From: Rhabdophis nuchalis
Taxonomy: Eukaryota; Chordata; Lepidosauria; Squamata; Natricidae
Assembly: GCA_039707465.1 (NCBI GenBank)
Contig: CM077645.1
Coordinates: forward strand, 148,671,503 to 148,735,502
Length of the DNA stretch: 64,000 nucleotides
Direction of reading: 5' to 3'
The position numbers and the translations under genes are program-made. Under the pieces are notes generated by a model. That model searched no databases. It was not told the DNA's origin and saw nothing but the letters and a program-made list of their open reading frames with translations. Positions 22,805 to 34,597 of the stretch are shown in pieces; position 1 is the first letter of the stretch, and each line of letters opens with the position of its first letter.

Positions 22805-24767
22805 TTTATTTTTTATATTGAAAAAGTTTTATTGGTTTTACATTTTTTCTATAGGGTAGGGTAAGGGATACAAAGAAATTTTGAGAGCATTCACGTCAGA
22901 GTCGTCGGCCCTTCCGAGACCTCAAAATACACAATAGAAAAATAACCAAAAAAAAGCATTTTTCATAACACTACAAGGTAAAAGCAAGTACATATACCTA
23001 AATTCTCAGTTCCATGCTGTCAGACATTTACAAAAAATCCAGAAAATATTAAGCAAAATTGTTCAGAAAAATCAAGGCAAAGTTATTTTTTCGATCTAAG
23101 TCTCTTGGCTATTGTATCTTCTTTTTCTCCCCCCTGGCCCCCAGCGGGCGGGGCCGTGGCCCCCTCCGTCCCCCCTGGATCTTCCCCCAGGGCAGAGGAA
23201 TGTTTTTTAAGAAAGGCTTCCGCCTCAGCAACTGTTTTAATCCTCACTCTTCCTCCTTCCCAGAACACCAGCATCCCTTCGGGTGTCACCCACTTGAACC
23301 AAATCCCATGATCAAATAAAATTTTAGACAAGAAGGAAAATTTCCTCCTTGCTTCTCGAATCTTTCTAGGAATCTGCTTCAAGATAGTGACCGTTTTTTG
23401 TTGGTTAAAGGGTTCCCTCTCTGCGCCTTCAAGATTTCCTCTCTGGTTGACCTTCTAACAAATTTCACATGTATCTCTCTAGGCACTTCATTTATCCTGG
23501 CATATGCTGAGTTAATTCTATAGGCTAGGTCAATGTCCCCCCTGATCTCATCTTTAGGTTTTTGTAAATAGTCTGCTAAAATTGTGCTCATAAGATCAGG
23601 GAGGCATTCACCAGGTTGCTCAAAAACATTCTGAAATCTCAAAAAATATGTCATTCTTTCCATATCAATCCTAGACACATGCCCACTTGTTTCCTCAACC
23701 TCTTTAGTAACATTTTTAATCTCTCCCTTAACCCCCACCAGCCCCCCTTCCAATTCTTCAGTCTTCTGTGTGATTTCCAGCATTTGCTTCCGTGTGTCCA
23801 ATAGCTCCTTCTTGAAAATGATGTTTTCTGCCCTCTGGGCCTGAATTTCTTGAACCAAAGTTTGTATAACAGTTTCAAGAGAAGCCATCCGTTGTTCTAA
23901 ACTTGTCAGTGCTGTTTTTTTGAGCCATCTTAGCTGTTAGAGTCAGTGCCACCAAAATGGCGTTTTCAGGGTGGGGCTGGTGAGACTAACCGGGAGCCAA
24001 AAGTTCAGATCAAGGTTGAAACGTTGTAAAATTCAGGAAGCAAGAGAGAGACAATTTTCCAACTCAATAGTTATAATAGCGAAGGTAATCCAGAAAGGAA
24101 CCACAAATCCAACAAAAAAAATTTCTTCATTAATATCCAGAGAGAGTCCCAATTGTAAAGAGACGCTGGGAATTTTCCATAGTTAAAATAGTCAGGCAGG
24201 GACAAAGAAAAGCCACTTTCCACCGCCCATCTCAGAGCCCAGAGGAGAGAGTAGAAAAATAATTTTTTTTAACCAGCCAGACCTAGACACAATGTTGCAA
24301 GTAGCCGCATACCACTTTCCCTTGTTAGAGACAGTCCGGATTTAAGATTTCCGCTTTCTCTTCCAGAGAAGCCATTTTAAAGTGCCGCTTAAGTCCGAGG
24401 GTTTTTTTTTTAAAACAAACACCCCCCTCCCAGTCCGTTCAGCCTGGCTGGCAGCAAGGAAAAAAAGTCTTTTTAAAACTCACTCTCCCTCGCAGCTGAA
24501 GCCTCGGCGAGCCTTCCGATCTCTTCTGCTCAGCCCTCTACATTGAAGTGAATGGCGCCGACAGCCGTTGGCGAAGGGAGAACCCCCCGCAGCATGTTCC
24601 TCCTCACCTAGGTCGCGCCGTGAGGAGGAACGTCTCCTCCGAGCCGACCCTACGGGAGACCTCCGGTAACCGGAGTGTCCCGCCCCCGTGGGGGGGCAGA
24701 AAAGGCAACAAAGCGGCGAGCGAGCCCCAGGCTCGCCCGTCGCCGCTGGAGCCGGAACCGGAAAAAA
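22805..24767 (-). mobile_element. L1-derived half-LINE (ORF1 only), 17-bp duplication
   Basis: The 1963-bp minus-strand insertion is flanked by identical 17-bp copies of AAGTCTTGTGGTTTATT at 22788-22804 and 24768-24784. Read on the minus strand it has a GC-rich leader of about 0.84 kb, an L1-type ORF1 (23928-23083), about 280 bp of 3' UTR, an AATAAA at about 22833 and an A-rich end. The first-strand nick would be at TTTATT/GA on the + strand, suitably T-rich for L1 endonuclease. There is no ORF2 at all, and the duplications show that nothing was lost after insertion. It resembles the HAL1 half-L1 elements of mammals; insertion of a spliced L1 transcript is the alternative. Confidence 0.8.
23083..23928 (-). 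pseudogene. L1-type ORF1 protein, two frameshifts
   Basis: L1 ORF1p is a trimeric RNA-binding chaperone that coats L1 RNA. The likely original start is the ATG at 23928-23926. One extra base in an A7 run (about 23914) breaks the frame, and the first long open block restarts at the ATG at 23888. Domains in order are: a coiled coil (SLETVIQTLVQEIQAQRAEN through about residue 60), an RRM-like core (about residues 75-165: ERMTYFLRFQNVFEQPGE, DIDLAYRINSAYARINEVPR, REIHVKFVRRSTREEIL), then a second frameshift in an A6 run near 23392. The C-terminal domain continues at 23382-23083 (LKQIPRKIREARRKF, WVTPEGMLVFWEGG, VAEAEAFLKKH). Both lesions are in homopolymers, so the copy is otherwise well preserved. 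Confidence 0.85.
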
Positions 24768-24849
24768 AAGTCTTGTGGTTTATTGACTGAAGTGATTAAG
24801 CCCTTTTGCATGTTTACAAACCTCACTGTCTGACAGCTGATGGATTCAA

Positions 24850-25015
24850 TGGTGAGTTGCTAACTGTGCTCATGCTTGCATGCGCAACACTTCTATGCAT
24901 ATGCAAAAGCTTCTGTGCATGCACAGAAGCGTCTGGGTGGGTGGGCGGAGCCTCCTAACACTATCGCTACCGGTTTGGCCAAACCGGGCCTAATCGGGAG
25001 CACCCCCCTTCTGGA
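24850..25015. mobile_element. Possible hAT MITE (group 2-like) remnant
   Basis: The segment 'cttctgtgcatgcacagaag' and 'gctaccggtttggccaaacc' match the interior of group 2 elements such as 6890 and 56923. The termini are decayed, and the flanks TGGATTCA and TGGATGAA are only a weak duplication. Confidence 0.4.
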
Positions 25016-25246
25016 TGAACAGTATAGTGCACCTTTTCTAATCCTCCAGATTAAGCAGGGTTTGCCCTGGTTAATACTTGGCTGGAAGACAACCAAAAAA
25101 CCCCAAGGCTTTGTCTTGACTAGTAAGTCAATAAGACTTTAGAAGAGAGCAATGAATTATATGAATGTGTCTAACTGGGAGTTAAGCTTCTCTTGAAGGA
25201 ATTTTACTTTTGCTGCACAGTAAAATAGTGAATTAAAGGTAATACT

Positions 25247-25560
25247 ATATATACAATACAATAGTAGAGTTGGAAGGGACCTTGTAGGTCTTCTAGTCCA
25301 ACCCCCTGCGTAGGCAGGAACCTTATACCATTTCAGACAAATGGCCAACATCTTCTTAAAGACTTCCAGGGTTGGGGCATTCACAACTTCTGGAGGCAAG
25401 CTGTTCCAGAGGTTAATTGTTCTAACTGTCAGGAAATTTCTCCTTAGTTCTAAGTTGCTTCTCTCCTTGATTAGTTTCCACCCATTGCTTCTTGTCCTGT
25501 CCCCAGGTGCCTTGGAGAATAGTTTGACTCCCTCTTCTTTGTGGCACCCTCATATAACTT
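25247..25560 (-). mobile_element. CR1 3' end, minus strand
   Basis: On the minus strand it ends '...ggttggactagaagacctac', 'aaggtcccttccaactctac' and a short ATTGT repeat, preceded by 'gcccctggggacaggacaag'-like and 'ggaaactaatcaaggagaga' blocks. It matches the + copy at 54103-54481. Confidence 0.85.
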
Positions 25561-26183
25561 ACTAAACACTTTATCAGAAGTTTTCAAGCTGTATGTAATA
25601 AAGTGAGATGAAAAACAACATTCTGTCCCTTAATGAAACTTCTAAACTCAATGTCTTCAGTGATGGTGAGAGTGGTATCTTCTCTGCTACTATTTGCTTA
25701 CTCCTTTCATAACTTATGATATGAAAACCTTCCAAACATAACCTTCCTTTAATAAATTGCAAAACCATCACATTTTTACAATTGACTAGAAAATTTTTCA
25801 TGAATGCATGAAAGCAAAGTATGGATTTTTTATGAACTCTACACTCTAAATTATAGTATTCATATCCACAACATAGTAGGGACTTAAATGCTTGTAAAAT
25901 TCATCCACTTCTTGTAATGTCTGTGTAATGATGAAGCATTTCATAGAACTCAAGCAGCATGGTGGCTTATTATAACCCAAATCTATCTTCTTAATACATT
26001 TTTGCCCTTAGGTTCTTTAAATCAGAAATAAATCAGTCTATGAGCAGCCCACATGGTGCAAGAGAACATCTGAAAATAGAAATACATTTTGCAACCCCAA
26101 ATGTATGATCTCATCATGAAGACAGCACATTGGGAGAACTACTGGACCCCTTACATGGGGCCCAGGAAGTATAAAAGAAAAGT
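25561..26183. other. No recognised element
   Basis: Unassigned AT-rich sequence. Confidence 0.4.
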
Positions 26184-26189
26184 AGTTCA

Positions 26190-26196
<7 letters not shown>

Positions 26197-26249
<53 letters not shown>

Positions 26250-26761
26250 TAATTAATTAGATTTTTATACTGCCCTTCTCCCTTACGGGACTCAGGACAG
26301 TGTACAGGCAATGATAAAAAGCAGTAGTATAAAACATAAATTCATTAAAAATATATTAAATGATTAGCCTGTCCTAAAACCCTACTAAAACCCCTACTAA
26401 AAACAATTAAAACTACGCCAGGCCACCCACACGAAATAAATAGGTCTTCAAGGCCCGACGGAAAAGGCGCAGGTCTGTGATTATCTGTAGTTCAGAGGGT
26501 AGGTCATTCCCTAGGGGTCACCAGCCGACATTGCCTGGCCGACGGCACCCTGAGGAGGCCCTCTCTGTGGGAGCGAATTGGTCGGTGGGAGGTATTTGGC
26601 AGCAGGAGGCAGTCTTGCAAGTAGCCAGGTCCCTTGCCATGGAGCGCTTTAAAGGTGGTTAGTTGTACCTTGAAGCGCACCCGGAAAGCCACAGGCAGCC
26701 AGTGCAGCTCGCGCAGGAGAGGTGTCACGTGGGAGCATCTAGACACTCCCAGAATCCCCCC
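26197..26761 (-). mobile_element. CR1/L3-like LINE 3' end with (TTA)n tail
   Basis: Flanked by AGTTCAATTATTA (26184-26196) and AGTTCGATTATTA (26762-26774). The minus strand encodes the terminal domain (VAFRVRFKVQLTTFKALHGK) with a deletion, then the 'ctgtcctgagtcccgtaagg' block. Its 3' tail has expanded into about 60 bp of (TTA)n at 26190-26252. Confidence 0.85.
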
Positions 26762-26774
26762 AGTTCGATTATTA

Positions 26775-27702
26775 ATCTGGCTCTTTGTGCCCATCTGAAT
26801 TTTTTTATTTTTTTATTTTCATATAGCTAAATCTAAATCTGGAATGCAGCAAAATAGAGTACAACATTTAACATCATGGTTATTTTATGTAATGGTCCAT
26901 TTACAGCCTGATAAGGAAATAGCTTTGTAAACATCCACCTGCAAGTTCCTTTATTATCAGTAAAAGAATGTTTCATTGGTTCATAGAAAGCTGTTGGAAC
27001 GAAACTAAGAAAGTTTCCACCCAGTTATATTGGCGAAATGAATTGATTCTAAATTAGAAATAGTTCAATTGCTGAAATTCTCGGTACTCTGTTCCCATAA
27101 ATCTTGTTAAAGAAGACACCATGGGTATTTTTCTTGGAAGAATTTTTTTTTAAAATGAATTGATTGTTCAATCGCCTGACATGCCCAAGAATACCTCTGG
27201 GCCCAAAATGAGTTTGAAAAATCATTTCTCAAAAATAAGGCTATCAAGAGCATAGAGCTTTGTCTGGAAGTGTTTAGTTTTGTCCAACAAAAAATAAAAG
27301 TGGGTGGTCAGAGTACAGCATCTTAGGGTACTATAAAGTATGAATTGAATAATAGCGTGAAAAAGCCCATCAGTTCATCTTTTGATAGCTAAAGATTTTA
27401 AGCATCATGGCAGTAATTCTATTAAGAGTCAAGCTACACCGTGGCAGCACATGTAAACATGCTCACAGAATATTTCTTAAAAGATTCCCACTGGCCCCCA
27501 AAATTGCTTTCATCTGGCCTCACCTATCTAAGCTCTCCAATATCAAAGATTTCTTGCTGCAGAAAATCCTTGCAAAATGCTAGCCAATGGATTCAGAACT
27601 GAATGAATGAACAAGAGCCAGTTATCCTCCACCAGCTGTCCCTTCAAGGGGTAGTGTTCGGTAGGTGTAAATCTTGTCGTTGCTTGAATGGGAAAATAGC
27701 TG
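26775..27702. other. No recognised element
   Basis: Unassigned; T-rich at the start (26796-26822), otherwise no signature. Confidence 0.4.
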
Positions 27703-27707
27703 GTCAC

Positions 27708-28076
27708 TGTCAGAATTTGTTGCAGAAATCACATCTAGAAAGCACACACAGATAACTGATTCAGCAGGATTCATTAACCTCTTTATATACATAGTAACAC
27801 ATGAGTAAATGTACAATACCAGTAGAGGATTTTCTAACATGGTAGTAGTTGGAGGCAAAACACAGGCAGAATAGAGATTGGTTTCAGTTCAGAGTTCAGA
27901 GGTTAATATAGACCAGACTAGTTTCGTTTTAGAGCTGAGCACAGAGCTAAGCCAAGCTCAGATTTCTTGCTTAAGTTTCTGTTTTCCAAACAAGCCCCAT
28001 TGGCTGATCTGTTACCATGCCTATTCACTGGCTGACCTTGTTACCATGTCTTTGCCAATTCATGAATATTCTGACA
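27708..28076. mobile_element. Probable solo LTR, 369 bp
   Basis: It begins TGTCAGAAT and ends ATTCTGACA, a perfect 9-bp inverted end of TG..CA type. It is flanked by GTCAC (27703-27707) and ATCAC (28077-28081). There are no internal genes. The family is not assignable by eye. Confidence 0.5.
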
Positions 28077-28121
28077 ATCACTTTCCCGATTTCTAGTTAA
28101 TTAAGAAGTTCTGTTATAGAT

Positions 28122-28483
28122 CTCTTCAAAAAGTTTTTTATTTTTTCATTTTCATAACATATAATTACATGTGTACTATTACATAGCCAACATCATATTG
28201 TATTATTAAATGTTTACATCAATTCATCTTACCATCAACTCCCAAAAACAGTTCTCTGTTGGCTCTTCTGCTCTCCATACACCATATTTGTATCTTATCC
28301 ATCGCTTTCTTCTCCCCCTCTCCTCCCCCTCCCTACCTCCTTTCTTCCCTCTGTCATCCTTCCCTTCTCTACTTTCCCTTCCTCCTTCCTCCTCCTCTCT
28401 CCCCTTTCCACTCCTCATTTCTCTCCTCCTCTCCCCCCCCTCTTGCCCTCCCTCCTATCCCTCTCTTCTTCCCTTACCTCTCT
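28122..28483 (-). mobile_element. L1-type 3' end, polypurine 3' UTR
   Basis: Flanked by identical 15-bp copies AGTTCTGTTATAGAT at 28107-28121 and 28484-28498. On the minus strand it has a GGGAGGAGG-rich polypurine tract (28300-28480) followed by about 170 bp and an A-rich end ('gaaaaaataaaaaactt'), the layout of an L1 3' UTR. It is severely 5'-truncated and has no coding sequence. Confidence 0.65.
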
Positions 28484-28814
28484 AGTTCTGTTATAGATAA
28501 ATAACAGGTTAAAGAAGGGGAATCAGAGAGAAAGAATACATACCAATGCCTGTACTGAGTGGGTGTAAACTGTGGAATCCCAGAAGAATCCATATTGGCA
28601 CAATGCTTTTAAAGCAGTTCAGAAATTATCTGAAGTTAGGAATGAGCACTGAGATCATCAAATGTGATGAAACCAAATAACGGAATTCTTTATTTAAAGA
28701 ATGATGGCAAAAGATTCCAAACCACTCCCTGGAGTTGCAGGAAAGTGACAATGTTGACTATAATGTAATCCACATTGGGGGGTGGAGGGATGCCTAACTT
28801 CACCTAGACACTAG

Positions 28815-29045
28815 ACACAAGCCATGGTGGCACAGTGGTTAGAATGTAGTATTGCAGGCTAATTCTGCTGACTGCCAGGAGTTTGATTCTCACCAGCTCA
28901 AGGTTGACTCAGCCTTCCATTCTTCCGATGTCGGTAAAACAGGGACCCAGATTGTTGGGGGCAATATGCTGACTCTGTAAAATTTCTTAGTGAGGGATGT
29001 AAAGCACTGTGAAGCAGTATATAAGTCTAAGTGCTATTGCTATTT
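28815..29045 (+). mobile_element. tRNA-derived SINE, tail CTATTG type
   Basis: It carries the A box 'tggcacagtggttagaatgt', the B box region 'ggagtttgattctcacc', then 'agctcaaggttgactcagcc', 'ccagattgttgggggcaata' and a 3' end 'aagtgctattgctatt'. It is the most complete copy of this family here. Confidence 0.85.
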
Positions 29046-30344
29046 TTAGTGAGATTAGATGCATCTGCATTGTCTCCCTAGGCCAAAGAAAATGAATGGG
29101 AGGGAGCCAATAGGCTCACAACCTTTTCCTTGGCTTCCCAAAGGCATCTGATTGACCCCTGGGAAAGTTAGACTAGGTTGCACATAGATTAGAAAACTAA
29201 TGAGTCTGTAAAAGAAAACTGGAATATAGTATGGGAAAACTAACCTGGAAGCAAGAGAAGTTAAAATATCAGTAATTTGCCAATGAATATCAGCAAACAT
29301 AAGTGGGGTTAAATGCAGTTTCCTCCTCCCAGTTCTCCCCTAAAAATGCACTAAATCATATTATTTTAACAAACGTGGGTGTGTGAACACACACTTGCCA
29401 AGGTGACATGTAGTTTCATCCTGATTTAGATCTCACTTAACAATGACTGTATCAGTCTAAAATAGACGTATAATAATATCAAACACAGCTAGGTCTTAGC
29501 AACTTAACAGATCTCAAGGGGAACAATATCCTTGGGTGACACATAGCTCTTGGGAGGAAGGGAAACACTTTTACAGGAAGGAGATCTATGATGATCTACC
29601 TCCGGTTTCCTAAAAACATGGAATCTGGATCTGGAGAGGGTACTGAATGCTCAGGTGTTTTGTTCAAAGCTTTCTTGGCTCTGGGAGTTTTGGAGTTAAA
29701 TTTTATCATCTTTGATGCCATTGTTAACGGTACTATTGAAATTTAGAGCATTCTTTGAGACATCTCATTCTGCTCTTTTGTGAAATTTTTGGAATAGGGC
29801 AGTAGAGAAATTGAAGGTCATCAGCTCTACATGATGGAGCAGACTAAGAACCTTCTGCCATATACATAGGTCAAGGCTTCAGTATCTTTACAGTAACAGC
29901 TATAGTAACCCAATCCTGCTAGTCTGTATATATTTCTTCCTTCTGGCATTTAATCTTCATGTGTGAACAGGGGGGGCAGGGCTTGCTTCTTCTGTTATTT
30001 TCAAGCCTGCTTTATCAGACTGTTGCCTTAGTAGCAACTCTTCCTCCTGTCCTTCTAGGCCATTCTGATATCTTCTCTAATAATGGGTGAACATAATCTT
30101 TTAATTAACCTTTCTGGGTGGAAATTCTAGTGTTGTGGTCTGAACACAAAGCTAGAAAAATGTGATATGCATGGTACAATAGAAATTAAAAGTTGAGGAA
30201 GATTAAGTCTCCTTCAAATTCCCAATAAATAGGGCATTGACTCACTACTCTCAATGACGAATCAGAGAACCTCTAGGAGGAATCCTATAGTATAAATATA
30301 ATACTATAACTATATACATACTTATGAACACACTATAACTAAGG
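29046..30344. other. No recognised element
   Basis: Unassigned. I found no splice-flanked open frame or repeat family here. Confidence 0.4.
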
Positions 30345-30437
30345 CGAAATTTCCTAAAGGTCAGAACAATCAACCTTTGGAACCATTTGCCTTCAGAAGT
30401 TGTGGTAGCTTTCAAGAAGAGACTGGACAGCCAGTGG
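30345..30437 (+). mobile_element. CR1 fragment
   Basis: The segment 'ggcgaaatttcctaaaggtc', then 'cagaagttgtggtagctttc' and 'agactggacagcca', corresponds to the middle of the CR1 3' region seen at 54290-54400. Its end is lost where the next repeat begins. Confidence 0.6.
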
Positions 30438-30540
30438 TCCAGTGGTCACTAACTGGTGGTCTATGGACCACTGGTGGGTCATGAGAAAATTTTGGTGGTC
30501 CGTAGAAAAATTATTTGCATTTTTTAAATCTTGCATTAAA
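30438..30540. mobile_element. hAT-like fragment, left end only
   Basis: It begins CAGTGGTCACTAACTGG and continues 'tggtctatggaccactggtg', typical of a group 1-like hAT left end. No right terminus or duplication was found. Confidence 0.4.
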
Positions 30541-31107
30541 CTATGGCCCCTGGGTGGATATGTGCAATGAATGCTTTTGTTGCTGCAGAGAGTCTCCCCC
30601 TTTGGGATCTTTTTGTGCAGGTTGAAGGGGTACAGAAATTCCAACAGGGTCTGCTTCAGCCTCCTGGTTTGGGTGAAGGCTGTGCCATTTGTGAGCCAGT
30701 GGCACTCTGTCAACGAATAAGGAGCTCCAATTTCAGGGTAGTGAATTGTCTTCAAAAAACATGGCTTGAACGAGTGATCTGTGCTCTCGTTGGATCAGCT
30801 TCTTGGCTCATCCCACCATTCAATTCCTAAGATCCCATGATAGCAGCATGCTGACATGATTAGATACAGCAGCCCAAATGCATTAAGTCAGCATTAAGAG
30901 CAATTTGTATTTATTTTATATTTCTGAACAGAGTGAATAATAGATAGCAGATGCAAGAGAGAGAAAAAGGATAGAGAAACACTAAATGTAGTATATAAAA
31001 ACTTTAATTTGTAATAACATGATGATAGAAAACCCTAAATTACTTCTTTCTACATCTAAGAGCCTGTAATATGCTCTCCTTCTTAATGGAGAGAATATGA
31101 GTCGTGC
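30541..31107. other. No recognised element
   Basis: Unassigned. Overlapping open frames at 30393-30830 on both strands show no domain. Confidence 0.35.
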
Positions 31108-31215
31108 TTTTATTTATTTATTCATTCAATTTATATAGACACCCATATCATAAAAGTGACTCTGGATGTTATACAATAAAAAACAAACCATAAAATAAAC
31201 ATTAAAAAACATTCT
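31108..31215 (-). mobile_element. Old LINE 3' end (L2/CR1-like)
   Basis: The sequence 'tttatttattcattcaattt', then 'gacacccatatcataaaagtg' and 'ctggatgttatacaataaaa' matches the 3' end also seen at 42610-42730. Confidence 0.5.
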
Positions 31216-31766
31216 GTAATTAAAACATCCATCAGTGCTTACTATTAACAAATTAGTAAAGAGGATTTGATGTTATAGGCAATGTAGCCACCTCATACGG
31301 CAAAAGTTCGAGATAGAAGACAAAGGAAAACTAAACTGAAGGGAATGATGAAAGTCTCAAGAACATCAGTTGAACCAATAGGAAACAATTAGACCGAGAC
31401 ATGAACCGAGTCTTTTTTCAAAAAGAAAAGGATGCAGAAGTGCACAGTTCCTCTGCTACTATTGACTTAGTGGTTAATAGGTTTATAGAAAGCTGATGGG
31501 TGCAAAGTTGAATTTCAACATAGGGTAAGCAAAAGCTTGAGAGAGAAGATTAGACATTCAGTTATTGGCCAACAATTAAGAAAAGACTAACTGACAGTTC
31601 TCAATGCTCAACTATAGTTCCATTGGTGCAATGGAATGGAGGAATGACCTTGAGGAAAGTGGGGAAGAGATGCTACCTAGGAGATAATCAGACAAGAGAG
31701 ATAGGAGCCACCAATGGATTATTGGTTAGAAGAAGAAACTTAGAAAAAACCTACCTTAATTATCGG

Positions 31767-32047
31767 AATGGGACAACTCACCACAGCTAATTTACTACGG
31801 CTGACTTGCCACGGGACAACTCACCATGGCCAACTTGTTCCAGGACAATTCACTGTGGGATTCACTTTTATTTCTGTTGACCATGTTTTCATCAAAATTA
31901 TTTTATCTCTTGTATCAAAGGAAATCATTCCTGGGATTACCAGCTTTTATAATGCTTTGATGAATAATAAAAAGAACTAATCCCATGTTGAATTATCCCA
32001 TAGTAAGTTGTCCTGTGGCAAGTTGGCCACAGAAAGTTGTCATAGAT
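31767..32047. mobile_element. MITE with long, redundant terminal repeats
   Basis: The left arm (about 31767-31860) and the inverse of the right arm (about 31975-32047) share motifs of the form GGGACAACTCACCA and GCCAACTTG. The motif is repeated within each arm. The superfamily is not assignable, since no duplication is clear. Confidence 0.5.
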
Positions 32048-32464
32048 TCCCCCCGCCCCCCCAACTGTTTGGTGGTGGGAATTTTGTATCTTCAGACTTG
32101 CAAGATTCTGTTAATGTAGCCTTACAGTAAAGTCAAATTAGCTAATCTAGTTGGGCTTCCTGCCTGGTTTACCTGGGAGAGCTGACAGTTGCTGCTTCTT
32201 TGCAGGCTCCTGGCTACCAAAATTGTAAATGTGCTCATTCTCAGATGGTTGTGATGCCCACGGAGTTCTGAAAATAGAGAAAACAGATCAATCTCAAGTT
32301 TGAAAGTGATGCAAAAGGACTGGGAGGGAGAAGGACTGGTTGTCTGAAAGAGACCACAACCACAGCTCATTCTGTGAGATGTCTAAATTCAAGGAATTCT
32401 CAGGTGGTGATCAAAGGAATTCATGCACAGGAACAACCCTGTCCACTCCCTTCTCTTAGTACTC
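32048..32464. other. No recognised element
   Basis: Unassigned sequence. Confidence 0.4.
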
Positions 32465-32468
32465 AAAC

Positions 32469-32637
32469 CTAGCGCTGTGGCCTAGAGGTGGTTCTCTCAC
32501 CTCAAAATCAGGAGGTTATGAGTTCAATCCTAGGTAGAGGCAGATGTAAGATCTCCTCCTTGGGCAGGGGGTTGGACTAGATGACCTGCAAGGTACCTTC
32601 CAACTCTTGTTAATCTGTTAACCTTGAACAACTAACC
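32469..32637 (+). mobile_element. tRNA-derived SINE with CR1-type tail
   Basis: The A box region 'gcgctgtggcctagaggtgg' and B box region 'ggttatgagttcaatcct' are followed by a CR1 3' end ('gggttggactagatgacctg', 'aaggtaccttccaactcttg'). This suggests mobilisation by CR1 machinery. Confidence 0.7.
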
Positions 32638-33019
32638 TCTTCTACAGAACCGGAAACCTAGTTCAAACTTTAGTTTATAGTTGATATGAAATATTTATTG
32701 ACTTACATACATGTGGGTGATGAATGGTATAAACATATACTTTTTTTACAATTTAAAACCTGCTAAAAGCAGTCCCAAAGCAGAGAATGAGTAATTAAAA
32801 AGAGTTTAAAATAACTTAACACATTTAATCTGTGTTCCAGTAAAGCCTCACTTAAAATAGTCCGTGTATTTAAAACTTGAAAACTGCTGCCTACACTGAG
32901 AAGCTATGAAAGTGCTGGTACAGGCTATCAACAAGAGGGATGATATGGCATGCACAGTGAACTTGAATTTATCTGGATGAAGAGTTGGGTTTTAAACTAG
33001 CCTCACTTCTATTAAGAAT

Positions 33020-33290
33020 GCCCTTTCGGGTTACTGTTTAGCAACCCTCTAGCAAATATTGTACCCTCGAGAATGCATCTCCACTAGCTTTTAGCTGATG
33101 TGTAAGGGAGAAAAATCCCAATTGTAAACCATTGGGGGCTTTATATGTCATCACAAGTGTTTGAAGGTTAGCCTGAGAGCCAAAAGGCAGCCAATGCAGT
33201 GTGTTCAAAACAATGATAATGCGTACAAAGTATCTTGCTGCAGCATCTTCTACTGGCTTCATCTTTCAGAAATAGCCCCACCAATGATGC
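33020..33290 (-). mobile_element. Old LINE fragment (CR1/L2 ORF2 C-terminus)
   Basis: The minus strand reads with breaks VLNTLHWLPFGSQANLQTLV and KAPNGLQ, an eroded version of the LHWLPV..R..FK.LT..+KALHG domain of the other LINEs here. Confidence 0.6.
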
Positions 33291-34393
33291 ACTGCAGTAA
33301 CAACAATGCATGGATCACTGTCAGCTTATCATAATTCAGAACAACTATAGCTATATGCCAGTATATCCCATTTCAGGAAAAGTTCAAAGCAGATTCCTAA
33401 TTCCCATAGAAAAGAACTGCCTCCTCACAATGCCTCCTTCTTTTTAATATTCTGTTGGAAGAACTATCCATCTGGTTCAGTTCCAAGCAGGGAGAATGTC
33501 AGCCTCCGCTTTTTGCTTGCTTCGGCTGCCATTTTGAAATGGGGAGGAAGGGGCTGTGGGTCTGGATATTAAGTGGGCTGGAGAGAGATGGAGCCAGGGC
33601 CTGATATCACCAAGGCTAATGGTCTTGCATTCCATTGTGATGATGCTCCTGAGCAAGATGCACACCTGACATCGTGGACGACTCTGCATTGGATATTACA
33701 CTGGGGTCAAAGTGGTTTAAGGGTTGGGTTATGCTTTGATACGTATGTTACCCGCCTAAATGTTTCATTCCTTGCTTGACTTTCGCTTCGGTCTTATCAT
33801 ATTCAGTAAAAGTAATCTTAAACTTTCAAAAGAGCTTAAGTGTGGTCTTTCCTGATTTATGATGGAAGCAGATCTGACAGAGAAAGACACTGGAAAAATG
33901 GAGGCTGTTTGGAAAGAGGGTTTAATGGTGGACAGAACCATCAAGCACATGGTCCTGATGCAGCTGACCATATGGGGTGGAGAGTGACAGTTAATTCTAC
34001 CTTCTTCTGAGCCTGGCCTTTGAGCGTCCTGTTCCTGTGCAAGAAATGTACTCTATTGGCTGTAGTCAGACTCCTATGGGGCCATGTAGAGGTCATATTT
34101 GTCTAAATCAAGTTTGTTTGAAGCCTGGAGGGTGATGCAATGTCCCCAGGTGATTTTGTAATACAGTGAGCTCAGCTGCTCGATAAACCTATTATGTCAT
34201 GGATGGTTATGTCTTAATCTCATTATCCTGGAGCTGTAGATAGACTTGCTCAGTCCTTCTCAATGGGCACCATATATCTGCTGGGGGCAGGAAGCTGAAG
34301 CTCTGAGTTTCTGTCTCCCTTAAGATTTCTATTTCTCCTTTTAGAGGAAATATAATATTCTTCCTTTTTAGTATTTCCTAAAATATTTCATTC
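33291..34393. other. No recognised element
   Basis: At 33480-33830 a stretch with balanced composition ('gatggagccagggcctgata', 'cctgacatcgtggacgactc') looks like part of a dispersed repeat or LTR, but I found no termini. The remainder is unassigned. Confidence 0.35.
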
Positions 34394-34401
34394 TTCTAGG
34401 A

Positions 34402-34589
34402 CAGTGGTTTTCAACCTGTGGGTCGGGACCCCTTTGGGGGTTGAACGATCCTTTCACAGGAATCGCCACTGGAAAACACATATTTTTGAAAAAATACTGA
34501 AAACATAAAATAATTTTATGGTTGGGGGTCTCCACAACATGAGGAACTGAATTAAAGGGTCGCTACATTAGGAAGATTGAGACCCACTG
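34402..34589. mobile_element. hAT MITE (group 1), 188 bp
   Basis: The ends are CAGTGGTTTTCAACC and TTGAGACCCACTG, with a perfect duplication TTCTAGGA at 34394-34401 and 34590-34597. The interior begins 'tgtgggtcgggacccctttg'. Confidence 0.9.
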
Positions 34590-34597
34590 TTCTAGGA

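Noticed and set aside
28815..28880. tRNA-like A and B boxes (also at 21870, 32470, 57990, 60070, 41440)
   Set aside because: These are SINE heads. No cloverleaf with proper acceptor stem and anticodon is present, so no tRNA gene is called.
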